In this document: positions 1-10,619 of the stretch, in pieces
How the letters are laid out: every line of letters starts with the position of its first letter
Position numbering within the stretch: position 1 is the first letter of the stretch
Assembly: GCF_016446475.1 (NCBI RefSeq)
Contig: NZ_JAEHFP010000003.1
Coordinates: 40,568 to 104,567 of the forward strand
Source of the DNA: Paracoccus binzhouensis
GTDB lineage: Bacteria > Pseudomonadota > Alphaproteobacteria > Rhodobacterales > Rhodobacteraceae
DNA length: 64,000 nucleotides
Direction: 5' to 3'
Notes under the pieces: generated by a model
What the model was told of the DNA's origin: nothing
What the model saw: only the letters and a program-made list of their open reading frames with translations
Database searches by the model: none
Position numbers and translations under genes: made by a program

Positions 1-913
1 CGGCATGGACCATGTTCGGCATGACGCCGGTGCGTTCCTTGAAGCGCTTGCCGAACTCGGCCGATTCCGGGGTGCGGTTCCAGTAGAAGCTTTCCGTCAG
101 GTTCAGCCCCTGCGCGGCATCGAGCCCGAGCCCGTGCACCTCGGCAATGGTGAAGAGCAGCGCGGCCAGCTTCTGCCCGCCCTGGGTGATGCCGAACTCG
201 GACGCCTGCTTGATGGCGTTCTGCGTATCCATGCCGGCATTGGCCAGGCCGATCACCTTGGCGCCCGAGCTTTGCGCCTGCAGCAGGAACGAGGAATAAT
301 CCGTCGTCGCCAGCGGGTGGCGGACCGAGCCCACCACCTGACCGCCCTTTTCCTTGACGAAATTCGCGGTCTGCTCCTCCAGCGAATAGCCGAAGGCATA
401 GTCGGCGGTCAGGAAGAACCAGCTGTCGCCGCCGGCCTCGACCAGCGCGCCGCCGGTGCCCACGGCCAGCGCATGGGTGTCATAGGCCCAGTGGAAACCC
501 AGCGGCGAGCATTGCGCGCCGGTCAGCTCGGTCGTGGCCGCGCCGGTGGTGATGGTGACCTTGTTCTTTTCCTTGCTCAGCGCCTGCACCGCCAGCGCCA
601 CCGAGGAGGTGGTCAGCTCCATGATCGAATCGACCTGCTCGGTGTCATACCATTGCCGGGCGATATTCGAGGCGATGTCGGGCTTGTTCTGGTGGTCGGC
701 GGTGACGACCTCGATCGGCGCGTCCAGCACCTTGCCGCCGAAATCCTCGACCGCCATCCGCGCGGCCTCATAGGAATACTTGCCGCCGAAATCGGCATAG
801 ACCCCGGACTGGTCGTTCAGGATGCCGATCTTGACCACCCCGTCCGAGATCTCGGCCAAGGCGGGCGTGGCGGCAAGGCCGACCGCAGCGGTCGTGAGCA
901 GAATGTTTCGCAC
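1..913 (-). CDS. Branched-chain amino-acid type ABC transporter substrate-binding protein (C-terminus cut by window edge)
   Basis: Periplasmic binding protein of the LivK family (type 1 periplasmic fold), the capture subunit of an ABC importer. The chosen start is GTG at 913, preceded by a good GGAGGA ribosome site about 7 bases upstream. It gives a Sec signal peptide (MRNILLTTAAVGLAATPALA) and then a mature start reading EISDGVVKIGILNDQSG, the usual first strand of this fold. About 304 residues are visible and the reading frame runs off position 1, so the C-terminal part is missing. The substrate cannot be told from sequence; the family takes branched-chain amino acids, amides or aromatic acids. 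A LysR gene is divergent at 1097 and may regulate it. Confident on family, not on ligand. Confidence 0.9.
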   Translation of the reverse strand, partial: MRNILLTTAAVGLAATPALAEISDGVVKIGILNDQSGVYADFGGKYSYEAARMAVEDFGGKVLDAPIEVVTADHQNKPDIASNIARQWYDTEQVDSIMELTTSSVALAVQALSKEKNKVTITTGAATTELTGAQCSPLGFHWAYDTHALAVGTGGALVEAGGDSWFFLTADYAFGYSLEEQTANFVKEKGGQVVGSVRHPLATTDYSSFLLQAQSSGAKVIGLANAGMDTQNAIKQASEFGITQGGQKLAALLFTIAEVHGLGLDAAQGLNLTESFYWNRTPESAEFGKRFKERTGVMPNMVHA

Positions 914-1038
914 GTTTTCCTCCCCAGGATAGTCCCTTCCGGCGGTTCGTCTTGCCTGCCGGTTCGGGACGCTTTCTCACATGGGGGCCGCCTTCATGTC
1001 GGCCGCCTCCCTGACGGAACGATGCAGCGGAATCGGCT

Positions 1039-1066
1039 TTGACACAAGCGTTCAGAGAAGTTTAAT
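1039..1066 (+). promoter_or_regulatory. Sigma70-type promoter of the LysR gene
   Basis: A consensus -35 TTGACA (1039-1044) is followed after 16 bases by TTTAAT (1061-1066), close to a -10 box, about 30 bases before the LysR start. An inverted repeat, GTTCAGA (1050-1056) and TCTGAAC (1088-1094), brackets the -10 and the probable start site and could be the autoregulatory LysR site. Seen in sequence; function inferred. Confidence 0.55.
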
Positions 1067-1096
1067 TTCATACAGATCCTGTGCATTTCTGAACAG

Positions 1097-2002
1097 ATGG
1101 CCAATCTCGACTGGGACGACCTGCAATTCTTCCTGGCGGTGATGCGCGAGCGGCAGCTGTCGCGCGCCGCGCGGCTGCTGGGCACCTCGCATGTCACCGT
1201 CTCGCGGCGCATCGACCGGCTGGAACAGGCGCTGAACACCCGGCTGTTCGAGCGCAATCCCCGCGGCTACGAACCCACCGCCGCCAGCCTGCGGCTGCTC
1301 GAGACCGCCGAGCGCATGGAGGAGGCGGCCAGCCAGATCCCGCTGGACCGCGGTGCCGCGGCCGGGCAGGTCCGCTCGCTGCGGCTGGCGATGCCCGAGG
1401 GGTTCGCCAGCCTGTTCTCGACTCATCTGCTGCCCGAGTTCCTGGCGCGGTTCCCGCTGCTCTCGCCCGAGCTGATCACCATGCCGCAGGTGCTGTCGCT
1501 GTCCCGGCGCGAGGCGGATATCTGGATCACCCTGGACCCGGTGACCAACGGGCCCTACCGCTCGGAACGGCTGGCGGATTACACCCTGCATCTTTACGCG
1601 ACGCGCGACTATCTGCGGGCCATGCCGCCGGTCCAGGCCCCCGCGGACCTGCGCCCGCACCGCATCATCGGCTATATCGAGGAGATGATCTTCGCGCCCG
1701 GCCTCGACTATCTGGGCGAGGTGCATCCCTCGCTGCGGGCGACAGTGAAAAGTTCCAGCATCTTCAACCAGCTCGCGGCGGTTCGCAACGGGCTGGGGAT
1801 TGGCGTGCTGCCGCATTACATCGCCCGGAAATATCCCGAACTGCAGATCGTGCTGCCCGACCAGGTGCGGCTGACGCGGACCTATTGGCTGACCTGCCAC
1901 CGCGACGTGCGGATGATGCAATGGGCGGGGCAGGTCATCGCCTTTCTGGCCGCCAGCCTGCGGGCGCGGGGCGAGGAACTGGCCTTGCGGCTGCCGGAGT
2001 GA
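1097..2002 (+). CDS. LysR-family transcriptional regulator
   Basis: A 301-residue LysR-type regulator. Residues about 5-62 form the winged helix-turn-helix (DLQFFLAVMRERQLSRAARL, then SHVTVSRRIDRLEQALNTRL). Residues about 90-295 form the periplasmic-binding-like effector domain. The length is typical. It is divergent from the ABC binding-protein gene across 183 bases, the usual arrangement for a LysR gene and its target, so control of that transporter is the simplest reading. The effector is unknown. The ribosome site before ATG 1097 is weak. Confidence 0.92.
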   Translation: MANLDWDDLQFFLAVMRERQLSRAARLLGTSHVTVSRRIDRLEQALNTRLFERNPRGYEPTAASLRLLETAERMEEAASQIPLDRGAAAGQVRSLRLAMPEGFASLFSTHLLPEFLARFPLLSPELITMPQVLSLSRREADIWITLDPVTNGPYRSERLADYTLHLYATRDYLRAMPPVQAPADLRPHRIIGYIEEMIFAPGLDYLGEVHPSLRATVKSSSIFNQLAAVRNGLGIGVLPHYIARKYPELQIVLPDQVRLTRTYWLTCHRDVRMMQWAGQVIAFLAASLRARGEELALRLPE

Positions 2003-2138
2003 TGGCCGGCAGGGTGCTCGAAGAATTGCAGATTGTTGTTTCAAGATGCTGATAAATATGTATTTATCGGCGCATGGCGGAACATTTTGCCGGATTTGGG
2101 AATCCATGCAGTATTTTCATGTTGTTGCGGATATTATT

Positions 2139-3152
2139 TCACATAGTTTCGAGGATATGCCGCAGATGCGGCAGCCGGTTCAGGCTGGATTGCAACCGTG
2201 CCCGCCATGAGGGGCCTTTTCCCCTGGCCGTCTCATAAGCCTCGCGCAGGTCTTCCGGGCGTTCTCGCGCCAGCACCCCGATCAGGAATTCGGCCTGGGC
2301 GCGATCCTTGCGGGCCTTGAGCGCGTCGGGCCCGTCGCGTCGCCGGTCGGCGACGATCAGCTTGTGGATGGCATAGCGCTCGGGGCGGGGCACCTGGATC
2401 AGGAAGCCGGCACGATAGAGCAGCGGCACCTGGATTGGCTCGGCGATCAGGTAGTTGAGGTAATGCAGGCTCTGCGCCGAGACGCCAAGCGCCGGCAGTT
2501 CGCGCAGGCCCTCGGCCGCGTCGAAGCAGGGGGTCAGGAACTCGACCAGCGTCTGCTGCGTGCTCTGGCGCCAGCGCCAGACATGCCGGCCCTCGGCCGA
2601 GGGCAGGGGGGCGAAGTCGAGGTCGCGGAATACTTCGGCCAGCGGCTCGGTCACCTGGTCGCCGAGGGCGATGGACAGCCGCTCGAAACTGGCGATGTCC
2701 ACGTCATCGGTCATCGCCGCCTGGTCGAAGCCGATGCGCACGCCCAACTCGCCCTCGTAGCAGCGAAAGGCTTGCGTCCCGATCAGCGTGCCGCCCAGCC
2801 GGAACACGCCGCTGCGCGCCATGGCCGAGATCACCTGGCCCGAGCCGCGATCGGTCATCAGGCAGCCCTCGGCCCGCAGGATACGCATCAGGCGCGAACG
2901 CTCGGCCTGGCCTTGCTTTTCGGCGGCGCGGATGCGTTCGGCGCGCTCGAGCCGGGCGCGCAGTTCGGGGCCGTCCTCGCCGATATAGCGGTCGACGGTC
3001 TGGTCGCCGATGCGGAAATGGTCGTACCAGTAGGATTTCTGCCCGACCTTCTTCAGCCGCGGCGTGCCGCGCAGCTCACCCACCGCCGCATCGCGCAGGT
3101 GCCGCAGCAGGTCGGTCCAGGCGGCGACCGCCACCGGCGAGAGATCCTTCAC
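2139..3152 (-). CDS. GSU2403-family nucleotidyltransferase-fold protein
   Basis: A 337-residue protein resembling the GSU2403 family of nucleotidyltransferase-fold proteins. The middle carries GGTLIGTQAFRCYEG and then TDDVDIASFERL, a pattern matching the glycine-rich turn and paired acidic residues of the pol-beta superfamily. Helical charged segments lie on either side. I chose GTG 3152 over the upstream ATG 3194: a promoter with TTGTGG (3208-3213) and TATATA (3185-3190), spaced by 17, would start transcription near 3178, downstream of that ATG. It stands alone behind min and no partner gene is adjacent. The family includes proteins near toxin-antitoxin and defence genes, but the function here is unknown. 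Confidence 0.8.
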   Translation of the reverse strand: MKDLSPVAVAAWTDLLRHLRDAAVGELRGTPRLKKVGQKSYWYDHFRIGDQTVDRYIGEDGPELRARLERAERIRAAEKQGQAERSRLMRILRAEGCLMTDRGSGQVISAMARSGVFRLGGTLIGTQAFRCYEGELGVRIGFDQAAMTDDVDIASFERLSIALGDQVTEPLAEVFRDLDFAPLPSAEGRHVWRWRQSTQQTLVEFLTPCFDAAEGLRELPALGVSAQSLHYLNYLIAEPIQVPLLYRAGFLIQVPRPERYAIHKLIVADRRRDGPDALKARKDRAQAEFLIGVLARERPEDLREAYETARGKGPSWRARLQSSLNRLPHLRHILETM

Positions 3153-3158
3153 CGCGCC

Positions 3159-3231
3159 TACCCCACGCTTTCCGATCCGTGGGGTATATAACATGCCGCG
3201 TCTTACCCCACAAATTATTTGTCGTGGGGTA
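3159..3231 (-). promoter_or_regulatory. Promoter with two matching 28-bp palindromic operators
   Basis: Two inverted repeats share one architecture: arm TACCCCAC, 12-base spacer, arm GTGGGGTA. They lie at 3204-3231 and 3159-3186, centres 45 bases apart. On the minus strand the first overlaps a -35 (TTGTGG, 3208-3213), and the second overlaps the -10 (TATATA, 3185-3190) and the predicted start near 3178. This is classic repressor geometry. The spacers are unrelated in sequence, so the arms are probably what is recognised. The cognate regulator is not identifiable in this window. Confidence 0.75.
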
Positions 3232-3273
3232 GGCGTGCGCCAACGAGGGATCCCAGGTCCGTAGCTCGGTCCC

Positions 3274-3362
3274 GGGGCAGCGGGCGGGGGCGCTGCCCCC
3301 ACGCTGCGCCGCCCCTGCGGGACCGCGCAGCGTTCCCCGGGGTATTGGGAAAACGGAAAAGC
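3274..3362 (+). repeat. Dispersed Rhodobacterales-type hairpin element, copy 1
   Basis: Contains a perfect 9-bp stem, GGGGCAGCG (3274-3282) with CGCTGCCCC (3291-3299), then a tail GTATTGGGAAAACGG (3342-3356). The same hairpin-plus-tail layout recurs at 8587-8674 and 18523-18574. Here it lies between minE and the nucleotidyltransferase gene, both on the minus strand, so the element is antiparallel to its neighbours. It may terminate the min transcript. Confidence 0.65.
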
Positions 3363-3368
3363 GCAGGG

Positions 3369-3629
3369 TCAGGCGGTCTTGCGGAGGCCCGGCATCTCGA
3401 TGTTGATCTCGAGGCTCGACAGGTCGTCGCTGCGTTCCAGCTTGATGTCGACCGCGTCGCCATCGACATCCATGTGGCGGCGCACCACCTCGAGGATGTC
3501 GCGCTGCAGAAGCGGCAGGAAATCGGGGCCGGAATTGCTGGTGCGCTCATGTGCAAGCAGGATCTGCAGGCGCTCCTTGGCGGTCTGCGCCGAGCTGGGC
3601 TTGCGCTGGCGGAACGAGAAACCGAACAT
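3369..3629 (-). CDS. minE: Cell division topological specificity factor MinE
   Basis: An 86-residue MinE, normal length. The N-terminal segment (MFGFSFRQRKPSSAQTAKER) gives the amphipathic membrane/MinD-contact helix, followed by LQILLAHERTS, part of the anti-MinCD region. The C-terminal alpha/beta domain (DILEVVRRHMDVDGDAVDI) handles dimerisation and topological specificity. MinE releases MinD from the membrane and drives pole-to-pole oscillation, keeping the division site at midcell. It is the last gene of minCDE, two bases after minD. Confidence 0.97.
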   Translation of the reverse strand: MFGFSFRQRKPSSAQTAKERLQILLAHERTSNSGPDFLPLLQRDILEVVRRHMDVDGDAVDIKLERSDDLSSLEINIEMPGLRKTA

Positions 3630-3631
3630 GG

Positions 3632-4453
3632 TCAGGCCGTCCGTCCCAGCAGCCGCTGGAAGAAGCCGCGCCGCTGTTCGCCGGGGTTCACCCGCATCTC
3701 GATCTGCTCGCCGACCAAGCGGCCGACGGCATCCATATAGGCCTTGCCGGCCGGCGATTTCTCGTCCAGCGATACCGGCGTGCCCTCGTTCGAGGCCTTC
3801 AGCACCGAGGTGCTTTCCGGGATAATGCCCAGAAGCGGGATGGCCAGGATCTCGAGCACGTCCTGCACGCTCATCATCTCGCCATTGGCCGAGCGGTTCT
3901 GGTCGAAGCGCGTGAGCAGCAGCTGCGCCTTGACGGCGCTGCCGTCGCCCTTTTCCGCCAGGAAGGTCTTGGAGTTCAAGAGCCCCAGCACCCGGTCGCT
4001 ATCGCGCACGGACGAGACTTCCGGATTGGTGACCACCACCGCCTCGTCGGCGTAATACATCGCCAGATGCGCGCCGCGCTCGATCCCGGCCGGGCTGTCG
4101 CAGACGATATAGTCGAATTCCTCGCGCAGCTCGTCCAGCACCGCCTTGACGCCCTCGGTGGTCAGCGCGTCCTTGTCGCGGGTCTGCGAGGTCGGCAGCA
4201 CGTAGAGGTTTTCCAGCCGGCGGTCCTTGATCAGCGCCTGCTTCAGCTTGGCGTCGCCCTGGATCACGTTGATGAAGTCGAAGACCACCCGGCGCTCGCA
4301 GCCCATGATCATGTCGAGGTTGCGCAGGCCCACGTCGAAATCGATCACGACCGTCTTGTGCCCGCGCATGGCGAGACCCGCGGCGATGGCGGCAGAGGAG
4401 GTCGTCTTGCCGACGCCGCCCTTGCCCGAGGTGACTACGATAACCTTGCTCAC
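3632..4453 (-). CDS. minD: Septum site-determining ATPase MinD
   Basis: A 273-residue ParA/MinD-type ATPase. The deviant Walker A (KGGVGKTT) sits at residues about 10-17, and DFDVGLRNLDMIMG and CDSPAGIE match the switch and Walker B regions. The C-terminus ends in an amphipathic stretch (RRGFFQRLLGRTA), the membrane-targeting helix. With ATP it binds the inner membrane and recruits MinC. It sits between minC (23-base gap) and minE (2-base gap), all on the minus strand. Confidence 0.97.
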   Translation of the reverse strand: MSKVIVVTSGKGGVGKTTSSAAIAAGLAMRGHKTVVIDFDVGLRNLDMIMGCERRVVFDFINVIQGDAKLKQALIKDRRLENLYVLPTSQTRDKDALTTEGVKAVLDELREEFDYIVCDSPAGIERGAHLAMYYADEAVVVTNPEVSSVRDSDRVLGLLNSKTFLAEKGDGSAVKAQLLLTRFDQNRSANGEMMSVQDVLEILAIPLLGIIPESTSVLKASNEGTPVSLDEKSPAGKAYMDAVGRLVGEQIEMRVNPGEQRRGFFQRLLGRTA

Positions 4454-4476
4454 GAGCGTTTCCTTTCGATCATGGG

Positions 4477-5223
4477 TTATTTCAGCGATTCAATGCGCAG
4501 CCGCTCGCCGTCGAGCCAGACCTGCACCAGCTCTCGCGGCGTATCCGGGCCCAGGTCCTCGCTGGTGCGGTAGAGGCCGGCGATGGCCAGCAGTTCGGCA
4601 TCGAGCGCGTGACAGAAGATCCGGGCCGAACTGTCGCCGTTTACGCCGGCCAGGGCGCGGCCGCGCAGTCGGCCATAGACATGGATGTTGCCGGTGGCGA
4701 TCACCTCGGCGCCCGAACTGACCGAGCCGACGATCACCAGGTCGCCGCGATCGGCGAAGATCAACTGCCCCGAGCGCACTGGCTGGGTGATGAGCTTCGA
4801 GGACTGCGGAAGTTCCCTGACCACCTGGACCGCCTCAGGGCGGCTGCCCTGGCGCGACACCCGCTCCAGCGGCACGTCGCGGCCGCCGGGCAGCGAGATC
4901 AGCCCGGCCTTGGCCGCAGCCCGCGCCTGGGCGGCGGTGCCGCTTTGCACGCCGAAGACCGAAAGCTTGCGGGCGCGCAGGTCGGCGGTGAACTGCAGCA
5001 GCTCGTCGGCGCTGTCCATGCCCTCGGCCTGTTCCAGGTCGATGACCAGCGGGGCATTGTCGAAGAACAGCGGCGTCTGCGCCAGCCGCGCATCCAGCGC
5101 GTCGAAGAAGGTCCGATCCGGCCGTCCGGTCAGATGCAGCGCCACCGCTGTGAAGAAGCGGCCGCGGATTTGTAATGGTCTCACGGTCGCGACTCGCTCG
5201 GTCGCGCGCTTGCCGGATTGCAT
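4477..5223 (-). CDS. minC: Septum site-determining inhibitor MinC
   Basis: MinC blocks FtsZ polymerisation away from midcell and is recruited by MinD. From ATG 5223 it is 248 residues. The N-terminal domain begins near [17 protein letters not shown], and the C-terminal beta-helix shows its signature near [19 protein letters not shown]. The frame stays open upstream to 5478, but that extra 85 residues is Arg/Ser/Thr-rich low-complexity sequence unlike MinC, so the internal start is preferred. The ribosome site is weak and the start is the least certain part. First gene of minCDE. Confidence 0.9.
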   Translation of the reverse strand: MQSGKRATERVATVRPLQIRGRFFTAVALHLTGRPDRTFFDALDARLAQTPLFFDNAPLVIDLEQAEGMDSADELLQFTADLRARKLSVFGVQSGTAAQARAAAKAGLISLPGGRDVPLERVSRQGSRPEAVQVVRELPQSSKLITQPVRSGQLIFADRGDLVIVGSVSSGAEVIATGNIHVYGRLRGRALAGVNGDSSARIFCHALDAELLAIAGLYRTSEDLGPDTPRELVQVWLDGERLRIESLK

Positions 5224-5487
5224 TCTCGTCTGCTCGGTTGTGCTCGATTCTGTGCCGCGCTGGATTGCGGCGCTTTGATCCGTCTTCCTAATACGTCGGG
5301 GCGGCAGCGTCCATGCGGTTCTGCCGCCGTTCACGATTTCGGCAGAACCGCGCCGGCGACCGGACCGGTTTGGGCGGGAATCCGTCATCTGGCGCCGGGA
5401 TGCGATATTGGTTACATAAGACGGATTATCCATATCAAGCCGGCTGGATTGCGCGCGGCGGAGTGCAAGGCCAGGCAATGCAGGACC
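5224..5487. other. Intergenic region between minC and nrd control region
   Basis: This is the divergent upstream space of minC. It is noticeably less GC-rich around 5401-5445, where a min promoter is likely, but I see no convincing -35/-10 pair. No gene is supported; open frames here are extensions of MinC or short noise. Confidence 0.5.
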
Positions 5488-5539
5488 CTACCAGATATTT
5501 GGGGATACTTCGCCCTACCCCACTAGATATGGATTGACC
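5488..5539 (+). promoter_or_regulatory. Candidate tandem NrdR boxes and -35 of the nrdHIEF promoter
   Basis: Two 16-base sites, CTACCAGATATTTGGG (5488-5503) and CCACTAGATATGGATT (5520-5535), each centred on AGATAT, lie exactly 32 bases apart. That is three helical turns, the spacing known for paired NrdR boxes, and they partly match the NrdR consensus. TTGACC (5534-5539) is a plausible -35; a weak -10 (CTTACT, 5557-5562) would start transcription near the riboswitch 5' end. NrdR represses ribonucleotide reductase operons. Motif and spacing are seen; protein identity is inferred. Confidence 0.5.
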
Positions 5540-5569
5540 AGCCCGCTCAGCCGTGGCTTACTGGCCGGG

Positions 5570-5723
5570 TCGTGGTTAACCCGGAGCGATCCGGGGGACG
5601 AAGAGGGAAGCCGGTGCGAATCCGGCACTGCCCCCGCAGCTGTGAGCGGAGAGCGACGCTGGAGCACCACTGGGCAACCGGGAAGGCCAGCTGAGCCGAG
5701 ACCTGCGAGTCAGAAGACCTGCC
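5570..5723 (+). ncRNA. Cobalamin (AdoCbl) riboswitch aptamer controlling nrdHIEF
   Basis: A clear B12 aptamer. A GGGAAGCCGGTGCGAATCC segment (5610-5628) is followed by the conserved CACTGCCCCCGCAGCTGT (5631-5648), a CCACTGG...GGGAAGG region, and the B12 box CAGAAGACCTGCC ending at 5723. Cobalamin riboswitches turn off transcription or translation of the downstream genes when adenosylcobalamin is abundant. The downstream genes make a cobalamin-independent reductase, which fits repression by B12. Confidence 0.93.
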
Positions 5724-5830
5724 ATGACGCGAAAGGACGAAACCGTGCGGCGGGCGCGGGCTGGATCGGTTCGAAGGGCGCTGCCTTCGGCCTCGGCCTG
5801 CCTTTGTCGCGACCATGAAGGAGCAGAGGC
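5724..5830 (+). promoter_or_regulatory. Riboswitch expression platform and nrdH ribosome binding site
   Basis: Between the aptamer and nrdH there is a 6-bp hairpin (CGAAGG 5772-5777, CCTTCG 5784-5789), a pyrimidine-rich stretch (CCTGCCTTTG) and then AAGGAG (5818-5823) seven bases before ATG 5831. No run of T follows a hairpin, so control by ribosome-site sequestration is more likely than termination. Inferred from layout. Confidence 0.5.
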
Positions 5831-6052
5831 ATGACCATCACCGTTTACTCCAAGCCCGCCTGCGTGCAATGCACCGCCACCACCCGCGCCCTGGATGCGC
5901 GCGGCCTGGACTATCACCTGGTCGACCTGACCGAGGACGAGGCGGCGATGGAACTGGTCACCTCGCTGGGCTATCGCCAGGCGCCGGTCGTCATCGCCGA
6001 CGAGGCGCATTGGGCCGGCTTCCGCCCCGACATGATCGGCCGCCTGTCCTGA
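5831..6052 (+). CDS. nrdH: Glutaredoxin-like NrdH redoxin
   Basis: A 73-residue NrdH, the small thioredoxin-fold electron donor specific to class Ib ribonucleotide reductase. The N-terminus [16 protein letters not shown] carries the CxxC redox pair (CVQC, residues about 11-14), and the C-terminal [20 protein letters not shown] is the NrdH hallmark. First gene of nrdHIEF, directly behind the cobalamin riboswitch with a strong AAGGAG ribosome site. Confidence 0.96.
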   Translation: MTITVYSKPACVQCTATTRALDARGLDYHLVDLTEDEAAMELVTSLGYRQAPVVIADEAHWAGFRPDMIGRLS

Positions 6053-6060
6053 CCGGGGCC

Positions 6061-6458
6061 ATGGGCGGGCTGGTCTATTTCTCCTCGGCCTCGGGGAATA
6101 CGGCGCGTTTCGTGGCGCGGCTCGGCCTGCCGGCCGGGCGCATCCCGATTTCGCCCAAGGGCGCGATGCCCGCACCCGCCCTGCCCTATGTGCTGATCTG
6201 CCCGACCTATGCCGACGGCGCGGGGCGCGGCGCGGTGCCCAAGCAGGTCATCCGCTTCCTGAACGATCCCGACCGCCGCGCCGGCTTGCGCGGCGTCATC
6301 GCCACCGGCAACCGGAATTTCGGGGCGACTTACGCCTTGGCCGGTCGGGTGATTTCCGACAAATGCAACATCCCCGTGCTGTATCGATTCGAGCTGGCGG
6401 GGACCGATCTGGACATTGCCCGCATCCGGGCGGGGCTTGAAAAATTCTGGGGGACGGA

Positions 6459-6477
<19 letters not shown>
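6061..6477 (+). CDS. nrdI: NrdI flavodoxin-like activator of class Ib reductase
   Basis: A 138-residue flavodoxin-like protein. It starts [18 protein letters not shown], with the FMN phosphate loop SSASGNT, and continues with YADGAG and [15 protein letters not shown], both typical of NrdI. NrdI supplies the oxidant for assembling the dimanganese-tyrosyl radical cofactor in NrdF. The start ATG 6061 follows nrdH by 8 bases, and its end overlaps the nrdE start by 19 bases, suggesting translational coupling. Confidence 0.95.
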
Positions 6478-9655
<3,178 letters not shown>

Positions 9656-9659
9656 CGCC

Positions 9660-10571
9660 TCAGCCCTGGTCGGCGGCCCGGCTGCGGTCCTCGAGCGCCT
9701 CGACGATCCGGGCAGTCAGAGATTGCGGTGGCGGCGGCTCCAGGTCGCCCCAGCCGCGCTCCCGCGCCGCATCGAGGCCGAAGGCCGAAGCGCGGGGGAT
9801 GCGTTCCAGCTCCTGCCAGGTCACCGGGCAGGCCACCGGCGCGCCGGGCCGGGCGCGGATCGAGAAGGGCGCGATGGCGGTGGCGCCGCGTTCGTTCCGC
9901 AGCCAGTCGATGAAGATGCGGCCCTTGCGGCCGGCCTTGGCCATGCTGGCGGTGAACCGCTCGGGCTGGCGCTCGGCGGCCAGCACCGCCACACCGCGGG
10001 CGAAACGCTTCAGCCGGTCCCAGCCCAGGATGCGGCGCAGCGGCACCACAAGGTGAATGCCCTTGCCGCCGGTCAGCAGCGGCCATGAGGAGAGGCCCAG
10101 ATCCGCAAGCAGGTCGCGCAGATCCAGCGCCGCGCGGCGCACCGCGGCGAAGTCCAGCCCCTCGTCGGGATCGAGGTCCAGCACCAGCCGGTCGGGCCGC
10201 TCCAGCCGGTCGCGACGCGCCGCCCAGAGATGGAACTCGACGCTGCCCATCTGCACAGCGCCGACGATGCCGGCGGCATCGTTGACATAGGCATAGGGTG
10301 CCGCGGCGCCGTCGCTTTCGGTGATCTCGACCGTCTTCACCGCCTCGGGGAAGCCCTTGCCGGGATGTTTCTGGAAGAAGCGCTCGCCGGCCATGCCCTC
10401 GGGCAGGCGCAGAAGCGACAGCGGGCGGTCGGCCATCTCGCGCAGCATCGGCCCGGCCACCGCCTGGTAATAGCGCGCCAGATCCGCCTTGGTCAGGCGC
10501 GGCTTCTCGAAGATCACCCGCGCGCCGCTGCTGAGCGGGATCCCGGCGATCCGGATGGCATCCTGGGACAT
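9660..10571 (-). CDS. Stand-alone LigD-type DNA polymerase/primase domain protein
   Basis: A 303-residue protein matching the polymerase domain (PolDom) of bacterial NHEJ ligase LigD, an archaeo-eukaryotic primase fold. LDLDPDEG supplies the catalytic aspartate pair, TGGKGIHLVVPL the HxV-type motif, and WLRNERGATAIAPFS plus ARPGAPVACPVTW the C-terminal signature. In LigD this domain fills gaps and adds ribonucleotides at double-strand breaks. Here it has no ligase or phosphoesterase domain, so it is a split or accessory form. Start ATG 10571 has a GGAGGG site; it is convergent with nrdF, 4 bases apart. Confidence 0.92.
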   Translation of the reverse strand: MSQDAIRIAGIPLSSGARVIFEKPRLTKADLARYYQAVAGPMLREMADRPLSLLRLPEGMAGERFFQKHPGKGFPEAVKTVEITESDGAAAPYAYVNDAAGIVGAVQMGSVEFHLWAARRDRLERPDRLVLDLDPDEGLDFAAVRRAALDLRDLLADLGLSSWPLLTGGKGIHLVVPLRRILGWDRLKRFARGVAVLAAERQPERFTASMAKAGRKGRIFIDWLRNERGATAIAPFSIRARPGAPVACPVTWQELERIPRASAFGLDAARERGWGDLEPPPPQSLTARIVEALEDRSRAADQG

Positions 10572-10619
10572 GCTTCCCTCCTTGCGGGTCAACGCCGCCG
10601 GGCCGGACCGGTTCAGCGC

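Noticed and set aside
3153..3302. Upstream extension of the nucleotidyltransferase frame
   Set aside because: It would translate the palindromic operators and promoter; the predicted start site lies downstream of these codons.
5516..5523. A single TACCCCAC upstream of nrdHIEF, matching the operator arms at 3159-3231
   Set aside because: Only one arm with no inverted partner; one or two chance copies of an 8-mer are expected in 64 kb.
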